Positions 8,685 through 17,786 of a stretch of 64,000 nucleotides of DNA are shown piece after piece (positions within the stretch are counted from its first letter, which is position 1; each line of letters opens with the position of its first letter). The notes under the pieces are model-generated. The model was given only the letters and a program-made list of their open reading frames with translations. It was not told where the DNA came from and did no database searches. The stretch is from Salinivibrio kushneri (lineage in GTDB: Bacteria; Pseudomonadota; Gammaproteobacteria; Enterobacterales; Vibrionaceae): NCBI RefSeq assembly GCF_005280275.1, contig NZ_CP040021.1, positions 2,257,001 through 2,321,000 on the forward strand. Direction: 5' to 3'. The position numbers and the translations under genes were made by a program.

Positions 8685-10793
8685 TTAGCTTGTCTGCGCA
8701 CTGGGTGCCAGTGCCTGTGGAGGTTGCTTGTTGGGCTTACTTTTCAGCAATAGCTTTTCAAACTCATGCTTGGGCATGGGCGAGTGAAAATAATAACCTT
8801 GAATGGTGTCACAATGCAGGTTAGTGAGCACTGACGCCTGCTGACGGGTTTCGACCCCCTCTGCCACCACGGTCATTTCCATGGCTCGGCCGAGATGAAT
8901 AATGCTTTCCACCAGCGTCACCTGTTTACTCAAAGCATCCATATCGTGAATAAACGCGCGGTCAATTTTAAGCTCATCAAGCGGAAAACGAGCAAGGTAA
9001 GACAAGGATGAGTAGCCCGTGCCAAAGTCATCAATCGAGAGGGCAAAGCCCAGTGACTTAATCGCATTGAGCATATTCAGCGCATGCTCATCGTTTTTCA
9101 TCACCGCGCTTTCCGTTAACTCAAAAGTAATATCTTCTGGTTTCGCTCCCGTGGCTTTAATCAGCTTTTCCATGTGCTCGGTCAGCTTGGGGCTGCTAAA
9201 TTGCTCTGGCGATAAGTTAATCGCCACTCGCCCCGGCAGCATGCCTTGTTGACGCCAGCGACGCACGTTTTGAAAGACCTCGCGCATCACATGGCGTCCA
9301 AGCGCTTCAATCAGTCCGCAGCGCTCTGCGACCGGAATAAAACGCCCAGGACTGATATAACCCTCAACCGGATGTTTCCAACGCACCAAGGCTTCAGCAC
9401 CGTTGATACGATAATCACTGGCACTGACCTTAGGTTGATACCAGACTTCCAGGCCGTTGTTTTGTAAGGCCTTTTGTAGCTCGATTTCCAACCAAAGCCG
9501 CATCCGTGCTTCTTTACTCATGCTGTCATGATAGGCGACCACTCGGTTTCGGCCTTGCTCTTTGGCCTCATACATTGCGGTATCGGCATTTTGCAGCAGC
9601 TGACGCGCGTCTTTACCATCATCGGGATAACGCACCATTCCCACTGAACACGCCAGATACTTGCTAAAATAATGCAGCTCAAAAGGCTGGCTAATCGCAC
9701 CGACGACTTTGTCGGCCAGTTGATCAGGCGCGTCGTCCGTTGCGGGCTTAGGCAGCAGCACCGCAAATTCGTCACCGCCTAAGTGGCCAACAATGGTATC
9801 CGCCGAGAGCAAGGCGCGTAAACGCTGAGCAATATCCTGAAGCACACGATCGCCAACATGGTGTCCGAGAGAGTCATTGATATTTTTAAAATTATCGACA
9901 TCAAGGTACAGCATCGCCAACGGCGTTTGTGCTTTGATCAACCTATCCAACTCTCGGCTGAAGCCATAGCGGTTATACAGACCGGTCAAGGCATCCGTAT
10001 AAGCGGATTGTTGCTCACCGATTTTGCTGGCATCCTCTTTTTCGGTGGGTTTTAAGCGCTTAACCGACGAGTCAGTCGTTGTCGGTTGTAGACGCAGCAT
10101 ATGCGCTTTTTTGCCCAAAAGATGGATGGGTGATTGGCTCACCGTCAGCGGCGCGCTGTTTTTTGCACTCACTACCGACACACCTTGCTCAAGCGGCGTA
10201 CGCGATAGGCTGTCAATGGTGCTAGACGCTTTCTCTGTCGACACGAGATAGTCTGATAAAGGCTCACCCACCAACGCATCGAGACTTCCGACGCCCAATA
10301 ACCCAGCGGCTGCAGGGTTCGCTGATAATATACAGCCATCTTCAACCACACAGCAGCCATCATCGATAAGTTGACTAAGACGGTGGTATTTTTCCTCCGC
10401 CTCTTCGAGCGCACTGGCTAATACTTGGCGTTCGGATGTATCTGCGGCATGAAAAATCACGCAGGGCTTGCCACTTTCATCAGCGACATTCGGCAAGGGG
10501 GCAACACTGAAGTGAAAGCTAGTGCTATGGTAGTTATCAGTAAGAAGCACCTCTCCCTCGGCGCATTCACCCCGTCGGGCTTTGTCATAATGTGGTTTGA
10601 CCGACTGATAAAACGCCTCGCCTAGGGTATCGATATCGGATAACCCCTTTAACGACGGCAAGGCCAAGCCAGACAGCTCGCTATAGCGTTGGTTGGCGTA
10701 AAGGTAGCAATCATTGCTGTCGAGAATGGCAAAAAGGAACGGACTATTATCGGTTAAGCAGTAGAACCAATCATTTAACGACGATATTGGCAT
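8685..10793 (-). CDS. rocS: PAS-GGDEF-EAL cyclic-di-GMP turnover protein, RocS-like
   Basis: A cytosolic c-di-GMP enzyme of 702 residues from the ATG at 10791-10793. An N-terminal PAS domain (about 8-110, FLFAILDSNDCYLYANQRY) and a second PAS-like region (about 135-245) precede GGDEF (about 265-425) and EAL (about 440-690). GGDEF is intact (HLGGDEFAVL, about 338), but no RxxD inhibitory site lies ahead of it. EAL is intact: GAEALVRW, NLSPEQF, FELTES, IDDFGTGYSS, LKIDRAFI, VAEGVE. It should therefore be phosphodiesterase-competent and possibly dual. V. cholerae RocS has the same architecture and, as I recall, lies near pnp/nlpI. It is convergent with nlpI and has its own promoter. Lower c-di-GMP would favour release of the LapA-type adhesin encoded nearby. 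Confidence 0.82.
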   Translation of the reverse strand: MPISSLNDWFYCLTDNSPFLFAILDSNDCYLYANQRYSELSGLALPSLKGLSDIDTLGEAFYQSVKPHYDKARRGECAEGEVLLTDNYHSTSFHFSVAPLPNVADESGKPCVIFHAADTSERQVLASALEEAEEKYHRLSQLIDDGCCVVEDGCILSANPAAAGLLGVGSLDALVGEPLSDYLVSTEKASSTIDSLSRTPLEQGVSVVSAKNSAPLTVSQSPIHLLGKKAHMLRLQPTTTDSSVKRLKPTEKEDASKIGEQQSAYTDALTGLYNRYGFSRELDRLIKAQTPLAMLYLDVDNFKNINDSLGHHVGDRVLQDIAQRLRALLSADTIVGHLGGDEFAVLLPKPATDDAPDQLADKVVGAISQPFELHYFSKYLACSVGMVRYPDDGKDARQLLQNADTAMYEAKEQGRNRVVAYHDSMSKEARMRLWLEIELQKALQNNGLEVWYQPKVSASDYRINGAEALVRWKHPVEGYISPGRFIPVAERCGLIEALGRHVMREVFQNVRRWRQQGMLPGRVAINLSPEQFSSPKLTEHMEKLIKATGAKPEDITFELTESAVMKNDEHALNMLNAIKSLGFALSIDDFGTGYSSLSYLARFPLDELKIDRAFIHDMDALSKQVTLVESIIHLGRAMEMTVVAEGVETRQQASVLTNLHCDTIQGYYFHSPMPKHEFEKLLLKSKPNKQPPQALAPSAQTS

Positions 10794-10852
10794 GAAAAGC
10801 TCACATCTGGAAATCACTCTCGACCATCTCATTGGCGAGGCAAACGTCTCAT

Positions 10853-10881
10853 ATATTAGACACTTTTAACTTTGTTGTCAG
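10853..10881 (-). promoter_or_regulatory. rocS promoter
   Basis: On the minus strand CTGACA (10876-10881) and TAATAT (10853-10858) are separated by 17 bases, a near-consensus sigma-70 promoter. It predicts a leader of about 50 bases before the rocS ATG. It lies in the 334-base divergent gap 10794-11127, which otherwise holds only the promoter of the GNAT-holD-rimI operon. Confidence 0.7.
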
Positions 10882-11067
10882 TAGCACTTTATGAGGCACG
10901 CGTCATGGGTTCAAGCTTTTCTCACTATATACCGCATATTTTACTGTAAAAATAGATAAAGGACTCAAAATCAGCAAACAGGGGAGACTGTGTCGCCATA
11001 TTGCACAATTTGCTGACTATTTATGCATTTAGCTGCGTAAGCATCAAACACAAACCGCAGTCACCTC

Positions 11068-11095
11068 TTGCACGGGATCGGGAATCCGTTATTCT
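11068..11095 (+). promoter_or_regulatory. Promoter of the GNAT-holD-rimI operon
   Basis: TTGCAC (11068-11073) and TATTCT (11090-11095) with a 16-base spacer, about 32 bases upstream of the chosen GNAT start. The promoter overlaps the longer possible reading frame of that gene, which supports the downstream start. Confidence 0.55.
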
Positions 11096-11127
11096 GGCTA
11101 CACCATTTAATAACCACGACCTCTGTG

Positions 11128-11532
11128 ATGATGATTCGTACAGAAGCGCCCGCCGACCTGGTTCGGTTAGACGGTTGGTGGCGAGAGACGCTCATGCGTC
11201 CCGTGCAAGCCGATCAGCTTCAACAGCTGCGCGAAACGGGACAGATATCGCTTTCTCTCCTGGCGACCGATGATATGGGAGAGATATTAGGGCACATTGC
11301 CGTCACCGACGCTCAAACCGCCAATAACACCCAAGAAATTACGTTATGGCATAGCCCAGATGCAAACTTGGTGATGCCGCTGTTAGACGAGGCTGAGTCT
11401 ACCTTGTTTGAACTGGGCTATAGTCTGTTAAAAATTGCCCCCAGTGACGCCGCCGAACAGGCCGAGTTTGCCCCCTTATACCCGGACGATATTTGGTGGT
11501 ATAAACAGCTCACCGCCGCGACGTCAACGTGA
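11128..11532 (+). CDS. Divergent GNAT-like protein lacking an evident acetyl-CoA motif
   Basis: A 134-residue protein. Its N-terminus (MMIRTEAPADLVRLDGWW, then LRETGQISLSLLATDDMGEILGHIAV) resembles YhbS-type GNAT acetyltransferases through strands 1-4. The region that should hold the Q/RxxGxG/A acetyl-CoA loop is instead HSPDANLVMPLLDEAESTLF with no such motif, and the protein is shorter than YhbS. It may be a decayed or non-catalytic relative. The start is ATG 11128-11130 (or the next ATG at 11131); a longer frame from 11068 would run through the promoter. It is the first gene of an apparent operon, 13 bases before holD. The family call is tentative and no substrate can be named. Confidence 0.5.
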   Translation: MMIRTEAPADLVRLDGWWRETLMRPVQADQLQQLRETGQISLSLLATDDMGEILGHIAVTDAQTANNTQEITLWHSPDANLVMPLLDEAESTLFELGYSLLKIAPSDAAEQAEFAPLYPDDIWWYKQLTAATST

Positions 11533-11545
11533 GAGTCAGCCAACT

Positions 11546-11938
11546 ATGTTAACGGATATCCAGCGTTTACAAGCCATGGATCTCGATGTGTGGCAATTGC
11601 GACACCCAGAAATCTACGGCCGTGAGCAAGAAGTGATCCAATTGCCTGACCACTGCCAACTCTTGCTGGTTTGTGATCACACTCTCAGTGATCAAGATGC
11701 GTGGCTATTTGGCAACATCCTAAAAAGCATGAAATTAAATGCCGAACAGGCTCGCCAACTTCCCCATGCTGCGTTGCCAGCCCTTGGCGAACATCACCTT
11801 AGCTGGTGTTGGTATATTGGCTCTGTTGAGGTGATTGTCGATGGCGTGAAAAGCTTGTATTCACAGCCTTTAGCGCAGATGCACGATAACCCTGCGGCTA
11901 AGCGCGATCTTTGGCGTCAAATTTGTCAGTATGAGTGA
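11546..11938 (+). CDS. holD: DNA polymerase III psi subunit
   Basis: HolD (psi) joins chi (HolC) in linking the clamp loader to SSB. The 130 residues open with MLTDIQRLQAMDLDVWQLRH, the conserved N-terminal helix of psi that contacts the clamp-loader core, and contain LLLVCDHTLSDQDAWLFGNILKSM, typical of the psi fold. Length is normal. The start ATG (11546-11548) lies within a longer frame that lacks similarity upstream. It overlaps rimI by 8 bases, the same holD-rimI pairing seen in E. coli, which strengthens the name. Confidence 0.88.
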   Translation: MLTDIQRLQAMDLDVWQLRHPEIYGREQEVIQLPDHCQLLLVCDHTLSDQDAWLFGNILKSMKLNAEQARQLPHAALPALGEHHLSWCWYIGSVEVIVDGVKSLYSQPLAQMHDNPAAKRDLWRQICQYE

Positions 11939-12392
11939 TTATCAGATTACCCCACTTGATCACGACGATGTTGTGGCGATCGCCGCCATTGAGCAGCGCG
12001 CCCACCTCTTTCCATGGTCAGCCGCACAACTGGCGGTTTCGTCTCATCAGTTTGACCATCACTACGTACTGCGCTTGACCACCGCTCCCTCATGTATCAT
12101 CGGTTATTTTTATACACGCTGTATCGCGGGTGAAGCCGAGCTGTTGAATATTGCTATCGATCCGGATTATCAGGGACAAGGGTGGGGATGGATACTTTTA
12201 AACGGGATGATAACGACACTACGTCATGCTGGGGCGGACAGTATTTGGCTAGAGGTAAGAGAGAGTAACATGCCTGCCAAAGCACTTTATCAAAAGCATG
12301 GTTTCCAAGTAGTTCACCGCCGGCAACAGTATTACCGCTGTGCCGACGGCTGTCGTGAAGATGCGTGGATAATGGAAAAACGACTCCCCTAG
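11931..12392 (+). CDS. rimI: Ribosomal protein S18-alanine N-acetyltransferase
   Basis: RimI acetylates the N-terminal alanine of ribosomal protein S18 using acetyl-CoA. It has 153 residues with the GNAT fold. The acetyl-CoA loop DYQGQGWGWILL is at about residues 82-93, preceded by AELLNIAIDP. The catalytic-region sequence LEVRESNMPAKALYQKHGF (about 106-124) and the tyrosine-containing RRQQYY follow, all typical of RimI. It is translationally coupled to holD by an 8-base overlap. Its TAG stop lies in the tetranucleotide CTAG that also contains the stop of the converging lapD-like gene, so the two coding regions overlap by four bases. Confidence 0.93.
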   Translation: MSDYQITPLDHDDVVAIAAIEQRAHLFPWSAAQLAVSSHQFDHHYVLRLTTAPSCIIGYFYTRCIAGEAELLNIAIDPDYQGQGWGWILLNGMITTLRHAGADSIWLEVRESNMPAKALYQKHGFQVVHRRQQYYRCADGCREDAWIMEKRLP

Positions 12393-14338
12393 TCGCGACG
12401 CTCGTGACCACCGTGCGCGTGGTCACTATCAAGCCGAATGGGAGGGAGAATATATCCCTGGTACCCGTGGCAGCCCAACTGATGAAAATACTGATGCTGC
12501 TCTGATTGCTCAATGCCCGTAGCAATCACCTTAATCTCTCGAGACGCGGCAATATTCACCAACATGCGAATGAACACATCGTCAACATCGCTCGAGGGCT
12601 GGCCAAAGCCAATATCGAGCTTCACGTAGTCTGGGTCTATATTTTTAATATAATCGACATTATCCATATCACGCCCAAAGTGATCGACGCCGACCTCAAA
12701 GTCTTGCTCTCGAATAATCTCAAACAACGCTCGGCATGCCTGAGGCTCTTGGTGCACTGCCATTTCGCTCACTTCAAACGTCAACTTATTGGCCAAGTAG
12801 GTTTTTAACAAAAAGTTTTGTAACCAATCATGGAAGGCTTGGCTTTTAACACTTTCTAACGTCAGGTTGACCGCTAACTTATCCGTAATAGGGTTAGCTT
12901 TTGCGTATTCATCAATCCTAGTCAGCACATACTTATCAAACTCTTCACCCAATGCGTACATTGAAATACGGTTCAACAATTGACCCGCAGCCAGCCAACT
13001 CTCATCCACCCAAAGGTGGGCATACACTTCTTGGTGCCAATTATGTTGATTATCGCGATGGCGAACCGGCTGGGCATAAAGCGCGAGCGGATTTTTATTC
13101 AGCGCATCCAGTAATATCTGCCGCCATTGCTCTCGAGTACGACTGTCAGCTTGCTCGTCAGAAGGCCAGAAATAGACGTCACCTTGGCGCTTAGCCTGTT
13201 GTAAGGCATTATCCGCTTTGGCCATGAGGCTGGCCGTATCATCTGTACATGTTTTCGCTAAACCAAGATGAAACCCTTGGTTGACGGGCAAGGCAATATG
13301 CTCCAGCTCTTGGTTTATCGCGCGCAACAGTTGCCTCAAGTAGCGACGCACTAAGTGCTCTTCATCAATTGTCAGCAGTATCGCGATCTCGTTATGACTT
13401 AGACGCGCCACTAATTGATGGCTTTGCGCCAGCTCCCCTTGTGTTAACGCTTCTCCTAGCAAGCGCCAACACTGATCACGATATTGGTAACCATAACGTG
13501 CGCGCAGTCGCGATAACCAAGAGACTTCGATGAGCACGAGCGTACAACCCACGCCGTCTTTTATGTAACTTTGCAACTGATGCTGGAAGTAGCCTCGGTT
13601 AGGTAATCTTGAGACAGGATCAACCATCAATTTATCGCGCAAGCGTGCCAACTCGTCTTGTTGTGATTGCTGCACTTTGGCAACTTGCTGACCGGCAAGG
13701 TTAAACGCACTTTGTAAAGCCACCAAATCATTGACACGCGTCTTGGCTCGCGCAGGGTGGAAATCACCATGACCTAATGCTTTCAACCGTTTTCGTAGCT
13801 CACCCAGTGGAGCCGTCACGCGAAGGAACATGACCGAGGCCCCCAAGCTTATCAGTACACTCACTGCCATTAACCCCAATACGAGCTGTAAAAGTCGACT
13901 CCATAGGGCTTCAATGTGACGCTGCGGCGCGATGGCGATGGTCAATTGTGCTAACTGAGTCCAGCCATTGGTTACCGAGACAGATCGGGTACGGGTTGTG
14001 AGCCCCGTCAGTTGTATAAACCACCCCGGTGCATCCAGAACCGGAGAGTCGGACTCCCACACTTGACGATCTCCCGAGAGCATCGGCTTGACAACAATAC
14101 TCTCCACCTGAGGCATGGTGATAAAGTGAGAAACCAGTTTATTGAGCCTTTGCGTGTCGCCCTGTTCAAGTACCACAGGTAACGCCTCTGCGAGTGACTG
14201 GCTTAATAAGCGTGAGTGTTGCTGCTGCTCTCGGTCTATCTGTTGTACGCCAAAATGAAAAACCACTGCCGTGGTCACCAAAAGGATGACCACGGCAGCG
14301 GTTATGACAAACGAGAGCACACGTTGATGGAGCGTCAT
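12389..14338 (-). CDS. lapD: LapD-like inner-membrane c-di-GMP receptor (degenerate GGDEF and EAL)
   Basis: A 649-residue protein. TM1 is at about 8-30, a periplasmic domain of the LapD/MoxY type at about 30-150, TM2 at about 150-172, and HAMP at about 172-225. A GGDEF-fold domain whose signature is SHNEI (about 313) follows, then an EAL-fold domain with degenerate key motifs (EVYAHL for EALLR, DHFG for DDFG, ATGIE for AEGVE). FEVSE, NLTLES and VKLDIG remain. Enzymatic activity is therefore unlikely, as in P. fluorescens LapD. There, c-di-GMP binding makes LapD sequester the periplasmic protease LapG and so keeps LapA on the surface. It is the last gene of the adhesin/T1SS operon, 37 bases after the OmpA-type gene. 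No lapG accompanies it. Confidence 0.85.
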   Translation of the reverse strand: MTLHQRVLSFVITAAVVILLVTTAVVFHFGVQQIDREQQQHSRLLSQSLAEALPVVLEQGDTQRLNKLVSHFITMPQVESIVVKPMLSGDRQVWESDSPVLDAPGWFIQLTGLTTRTRSVSVTNGWTQLAQLTIAIAPQRHIEALWSRLLQLVLGLMAVSVLISLGASVMFLRVTAPLGELRKRLKALGHGDFHPARAKTRVNDLVALQSAFNLAGQQVAKVQQSQQDELARLRDKLMVDPVSRLPNRGYFQHQLQSYIKDGVGCTLVLIEVSWLSRLRARYGYQYRDQCWRLLGEALTQGELAQSHQLVARLSHNEIAILLTIDEEHLVRRYLRQLLRAINQELEHIALPVNQGFHLGLAKTCTDDTASLMAKADNALQQAKRQGDVYFWPSDEQADSRTREQWRQILLDALNKNPLALYAQPVRHRDNQHNWHQEVYAHLWVDESWLAAGQLLNRISMYALGEEFDKYVLTRIDEYAKANPITDKLAVNLTLESVKSQAFHDWLQNFLLKTYLANKLTFEVSEMAVHQEPQACRALFEIIREQDFEVGVDHFGRDMDNVDYIKNIDPDYVKLDIGFGQPSSDVDDVFIRMLVNIAASREIKVIATGIEQSEQHQYFHQLGCHGYQGYILPPIRLDSDHAHGGHERRD

Positions 14339-14375
14339 TCCACGCCTCTGTTCATGTCTAGGTTATCGCGCTGAA

Positions 14376-14978
14376 CTATTGCTCTTCTGACGAGTATATC
14401 GTCCATCGTTTCTCCGTTACCCCATGTTCGCCTGACACAAATGCTATCACACGGCGATTCTGTTCATTCGCTCTGTCACTCTCGTCATCAATCAACGGTT
14501 GGGTTTCCCCAAACCCTTGGGCATCCACACGATTTTTGTCAATATAAAACTGTGTCACTAGCACATTGGCAATGGCTTCCGCCCGTCGCTGAGACAGCGC
14601 CATGTTGTATTCTGCATTGCCCACTTTACTCGCATGACCCTCTATCGTCACCCTGGCTTTGGGGTAACGGCGCATAAAGTCCGCAAGGCGGCGAATATCC
14701 GCATACTGCTCTTCACGAACCTGGGCAGACGCAGTGGCAAACTGAACGTTGAGTTCAAACGCCTCTTGTTCGATACGCTCACTTGGGCACCCCTCATTGT
14801 TCACCTTGGCTTGTTCAACACTATCACCACATTGATCTCGCGCGGCAATCACACCGTCTTTATCGCTATCCGTTAAATCACGACGTTGCGTCACAGTGTC
14901 TTCCATGGGTTGAACAGCTTGTGGGGCACAGCCACCAAGCAATAGCCCAGTGATTAAAACGATGACTAGCTGTTTCAT
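14376..14978 (-). CDS. OmpA-family lipoprotein of the adhesin operon
   Basis: A 200-residue outer-membrane lipoprotein. Signal peptide and lipobox LLLGGC (about 12-17); a short thrombospondin-type-3-like calcium stretch DSDKDGVIAARDQC (about 37-50); then an OmpA/MotB peptidoglycan-binding domain (about 75-180, VTIEGHASKVGNAEYNMALSQ start and NRRVIAFV end). It probably anchors the export or adhesin complex to peptidoglycan. An OmpA-family gene occupies the same place in the Shewanella bpfA operon as I remember it. Its ATG overlaps the TGA of the TolC-like gene (ATGA), so the two are translationally coupled. Confidence 0.85.
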   Translation of the reverse strand: MKQLVIVLITGLLLGGCAPQAVQPMEDTVTQRRDLTDSDKDGVIAARDQCGDSVEQAKVNNEGCPSERIEQEAFELNVQFATASAQVREEQYADIRRLADFMRRYPKARVTIEGHASKVGNAEYNMALSQRRAEAIANVLVTQFYIDKNRVDAQGFGETQPLIDDESDRANEQNRRVIAFVSGEHGVTEKRWTIYSSEEQ

Positions 14979-16366
14979 TGTTCACGCTCCTGGCCCGTCA
15001 AAGACTCTGTATCCCAACTTGCAGGCATATCGACCCGTAAGGAGGCTAAAAGCTCCCCTGTTGCGTTCAAAATACGATACTGCGCATAACGTTCGTCCGC
15101 TTCTTTACTCAGGTACTCGCGGCGTGTTTCAAACAGCTCATTTTGCGAGTCAAGCACATCCAACAAAGTACGGGCATTCAAGCGAAATTCTTCGCGATAG
15201 GCATCACGCGTATCGGTCGCCGCCTCGACATGTTGACGCATAAAATCGCGTTGCTGCTCAAGATAGGTGCGGGCATTCCAAGCCAGTTTCGCGCCTTCAA
15301 TCACATCACGATGCGCCATTTCATTAATTTCACGCGCTTCGATAGTCTGGTAAGCCGTTTGTCGTTCACGTGCTCGGTCAGCGCCACCATTAAATAAGTT
15401 GTAACGCATGCGCACCATGGCTTGGACATTATTATTCTCGCCACCGACATCTGGCGGACCGGCACCGTCTTCTCCCCCGACATTGTCGTTCCAGTTGGCG
15501 TCTACTTCTAAGTTGAACTCAGGTAAGTAAGCCGCACGCGAGCCATCACGGGCCGCATTCGCCGCCGCAATATCCGCTTGTGCAGAGCGCAACCTTGGAT
15601 GTTTTTCTAGGGCTCGCGCCATCAATGTATCCAATGATGATGGTAGCATCGCCTCATCAGGCCTTGGTAGGTGAAGATTCTCCGGCGTCGCCCCCACCAT
15701 TTTGGTAAACGTACTACGCGCGTCCGCTAAATTATTACGTGCAGACATTAAATTAGCGTTCGCACGCGCTAAGCGCCCTGTGACCTGTGATAAGTCACTG
15801 GCTTTGGCAAACCCACCTTCGTTACTTTCTTTGATGGCATCATAAATCTCTTGGTGGTTCTCCAAGTTTTTCTCCGCCAGTGTGACCACCTCATCGGCGA
15901 CAAGCACATCTAGGTATACTTTTGCCACCTCTAACGCCTTGTCTTCAGCGGTCGCGATCAGTGCCCACTGTTCAGCCGTCGCCTCATTCTCGGTGCGAGA
16001 GACCTCGTTTTGCGTACGGAAACCATCGAAAAGTACCTGACGCAACGACACGCCCAGCTCACGGCGCGTCAAGTCAACCTCATCGTCAGTGGTCGTGTCA
16101 CGACGTGTCGCGGGGGTATCGGTGCGCTCCCAGCCCACGCCTGCCGTTGCATCCAGTGTGGGATAATAGCCGGCTTCGGCTTGCTCGATAGCCTGTTCTC
16201 TGGCTTTATACCTTGCAAACGCTTGACGGATCTGCGGATGAGATTCCAAAGAGCGCGCCACCGCTTGCTCTAAGGTTTGCGACATGGCTGCCGGCGAGCT
16301 TAAGCTCATTGCCAGGATAAGCGTCGCAACACGCTTTTTTTTGACCACATGCGAGAAATTCAGCAC
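14975..16366 (-). CDS. lapE: TolC-family outer-membrane channel of the type I secretion system (LapE/AggA-like)
   Basis: A 463-residue outer-membrane efflux protein. A cleavable signal peptide (hydrophobic run ATLILAMSLSSPAAMS, cleavage near residue 30) is followed by the duplicated TolC helical/beta architecture. TLEQAVARSLESHPQI opens repeat one. LDTLMARALEKHPRLRSAQADI (about 230) opens repeat two, and NARTLLDVLDSQNELFETRREYL is near the end. It completes the trans-envelope channel with LapB and LapC. It ends in an ATGA overlap with the OmpA-type gene and starts 25 bases after the LapC stop. Dedicated TolC-type genes are usual in Lap/Bpf operons. Confidence 0.88.
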   Translation of the reverse strand: MLNFSHVVKKKRVATLILAMSLSSPAAMSQTLEQAVARSLESHPQIRQAFARYKAREQAIEQAEAGYYPTLDATAGVGWERTDTPATRRDTTTDDEVDLTRRELGVSLRQVLFDGFRTQNEVSRTENEATAEQWALIATAEDKALEVAKVYLDVLVADEVVTLAEKNLENHQEIYDAIKESNEGGFAKASDLSQVTGRLARANANLMSARNNLADARSTFTKMVGATPENLHLPRPDEAMLPSSLDTLMARALEKHPRLRSAQADIAAANAARDGSRAAYLPEFNLEVDANWNDNVGGEDGAGPPDVGGENNNVQAMVRMRYNLFNGGADRARERQTAYQTIEAREINEMAHRDVIEGAKLAWNARTYLEQQRDFMRQHVEAATDTRDAYREEFRLNARTLLDVLDSQNELFETRREYLSKEADERYAQYRILNATGELLASLRVDMPASWDTESLTGQEREQ

Positions 16367-16391
16367 GTTATTGCTCCTATTAGTCTATTTC

Positions 16392-17786
16392 TCAGCGCTC
16401 ACGTAATGCGTTTTCTTTTGCTCGTAAGATAGGATTAAGTATGTATTCCAGTACTGTCCGCTTGCCGGTTATAATATCCACCGACGTCAACATGCCAGGG
16501 ATAATCGGCATCGGTGTGCCATCTTCCCTGGTTAAGTGTGATGATTCCGTTCTTATCCGTACTAAATAAAAGCTATTGCCTTCTTCATCCTGCGTCGTAT
16601 CGGCACTTATATGCTCGACGGTGCCGTCCAGGCCGCCATAACGGGTAAAGTCATAGGCGGTCACCTTCACAACGGCGGGTAACCCCGGATGCAGGAACGC
16701 AATATCCTTTGGCAAAATTTTTACTTCGACGAGCAGCTGATCTTCTGTCGGCACAATTTCAATCACATCTTCGCCCGGGTCAACAACCCCACCGAGGGTA
16801 TTGATATGTATTGTTTTCACCGTGCCATTAACCGGAGAGGTGATAACCGCTTTATTCACCTTGTCTTGAGCACCCACTTTCGCTTCTGTTAATCGAGATA
16901 GCCGCGCTTCCGTTTCACTCAGTTTAGCGCGTGTTTCGCTGATAAATTGCAAAGCAGCTTCGCGGCGTTTCAATATCGCTTCATCCAATGAGGCTTTTAT
17001 CTTTGGCCGTGAAAGCTTTAAGTTGGTTAGCTCACCGTCCATATCATTGATCTGTCTCTCTAGTTTGAGAAGTTCCACTTCTGAGACAATCTTCTTTTCC
17101 ACCAAAGGACGTGTGATATTGATCTCACGCTGCATAATTGACATCGAGTTGGTCAAGGTTTTTATCTTAGAGGCGACCTCTTCCAGCGCTTGCCTTTTTT
17201 GTACGATTTGACGCGCTTGGATCTCTAATTGGTTGCTGAGACTCTCTAGTCGACTGCGGTATTCCGATTTTTGTCGCGCGACCAAATTCGGTTTTCTGCT
17301 GGTTAATTCGTTAGGAAATGTCATCGAGCGCATGGTGACATCGATCTGTTGTTGCCACGGCTTACTGGCCGGCTGTAGCGTGACACTGTCAAGCTCATGG
17401 TACATCCGCGTCACCGACGCGCGCAGGCTATCGACCTCTTGCTCTTGCTGAGCCAGATCGGAGCGAAACCGCGTATCATCAATACGCGCCAAGGGCATGC
17501 CTTTTTCAACCAGCTGACCCTCATCGACATACATCGCCTGTAAAATACCGCCATCCAGGCTCTGGATAAGTTGAACATGGGAGGGAGGAATAACTTTGCC
17601 ATTACCACGGGTGACACGATCAAGCTCAGCAAAGGCGGCCCAGACAATAAAACTGACGATAAGGAGCAAGGCCACCCAAACCACCGCTCGGTATTTAAGT
17701 GGCGTGTCTGTCATCATGGCGCCATAAACATCATCGACCATGTCGAGATCAGTGGGTTGACTCGTTTTTTTAACCGGCTTGCCCAT
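16392..17786 (-). CDS. lapC: Membrane-fusion protein of the type I secretion system (HlyD/LapC family)
   Basis: A 464-residue periplasmic adaptor. A cytosolic N-terminus, one TM (about 33-52, VVWVALLLIVSFIVWAAF) and a lipoyl-like half-motif GNGKVIPPSHVQLIQSLDGG (about 75) come first. A long coiled coil (about 100-310) follows, then the second lipoyl half AVITSPVNGTVKTIHI (about 310) and a beta-barrel domain typical of the HlyD family. It bridges LapB in the inner membrane and the TolC-like channel. Its ATG shares the A of the lapB TAA stop (TAATG), indicating tight translational coupling. Confidence 0.92.
   Translation of the reverse strand: MGKPVKKTSQPTDLDMVDDVYGAMMTDTPLKYRAVVWVALLLIVSFIVWAAFAELDRVTRGNGKVIPPSHVQLIQSLDGGILQAMYVDEGQLVEKGMPLARIDDTRFRSDLAQQEQEVDSLRASVTRMYHELDSVTLQPASKPWQQQIDVTMRSMTFPNELTSRKPNLVARQKSEYRSRLESLSNQLEIQARQIVQKRQALEEVASKIKTLTNSMSIMQREINITRPLVEKKIVSEVELLKLERQINDMDGELTNLKLSRPKIKASLDEAILKRREAALQFISETRAKLSETEARLSRLTEAKVGAQDKVNKAVITSPVNGTVKTIHINTLGGVVDPGEDVIEIVPTEDQLLVEVKILPKDIAFLHPGLPAVVKVTAYDFTRYGGLDGTVEHISADTTQDEEGNSFYLVRIRTESSHLTREDGTPMPIIPGMLTSVDIITGKRTVLEYILNPILRAKENALRER

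Noticed and set aside
12389-14338. The LapD-like protein as an active diguanylate cyclase or phosphodiesterase
   Set aside because: The GGDEF motif is SHNEI, and the EAL motif and several metal ligands are replaced, so a receptor role is more likely.
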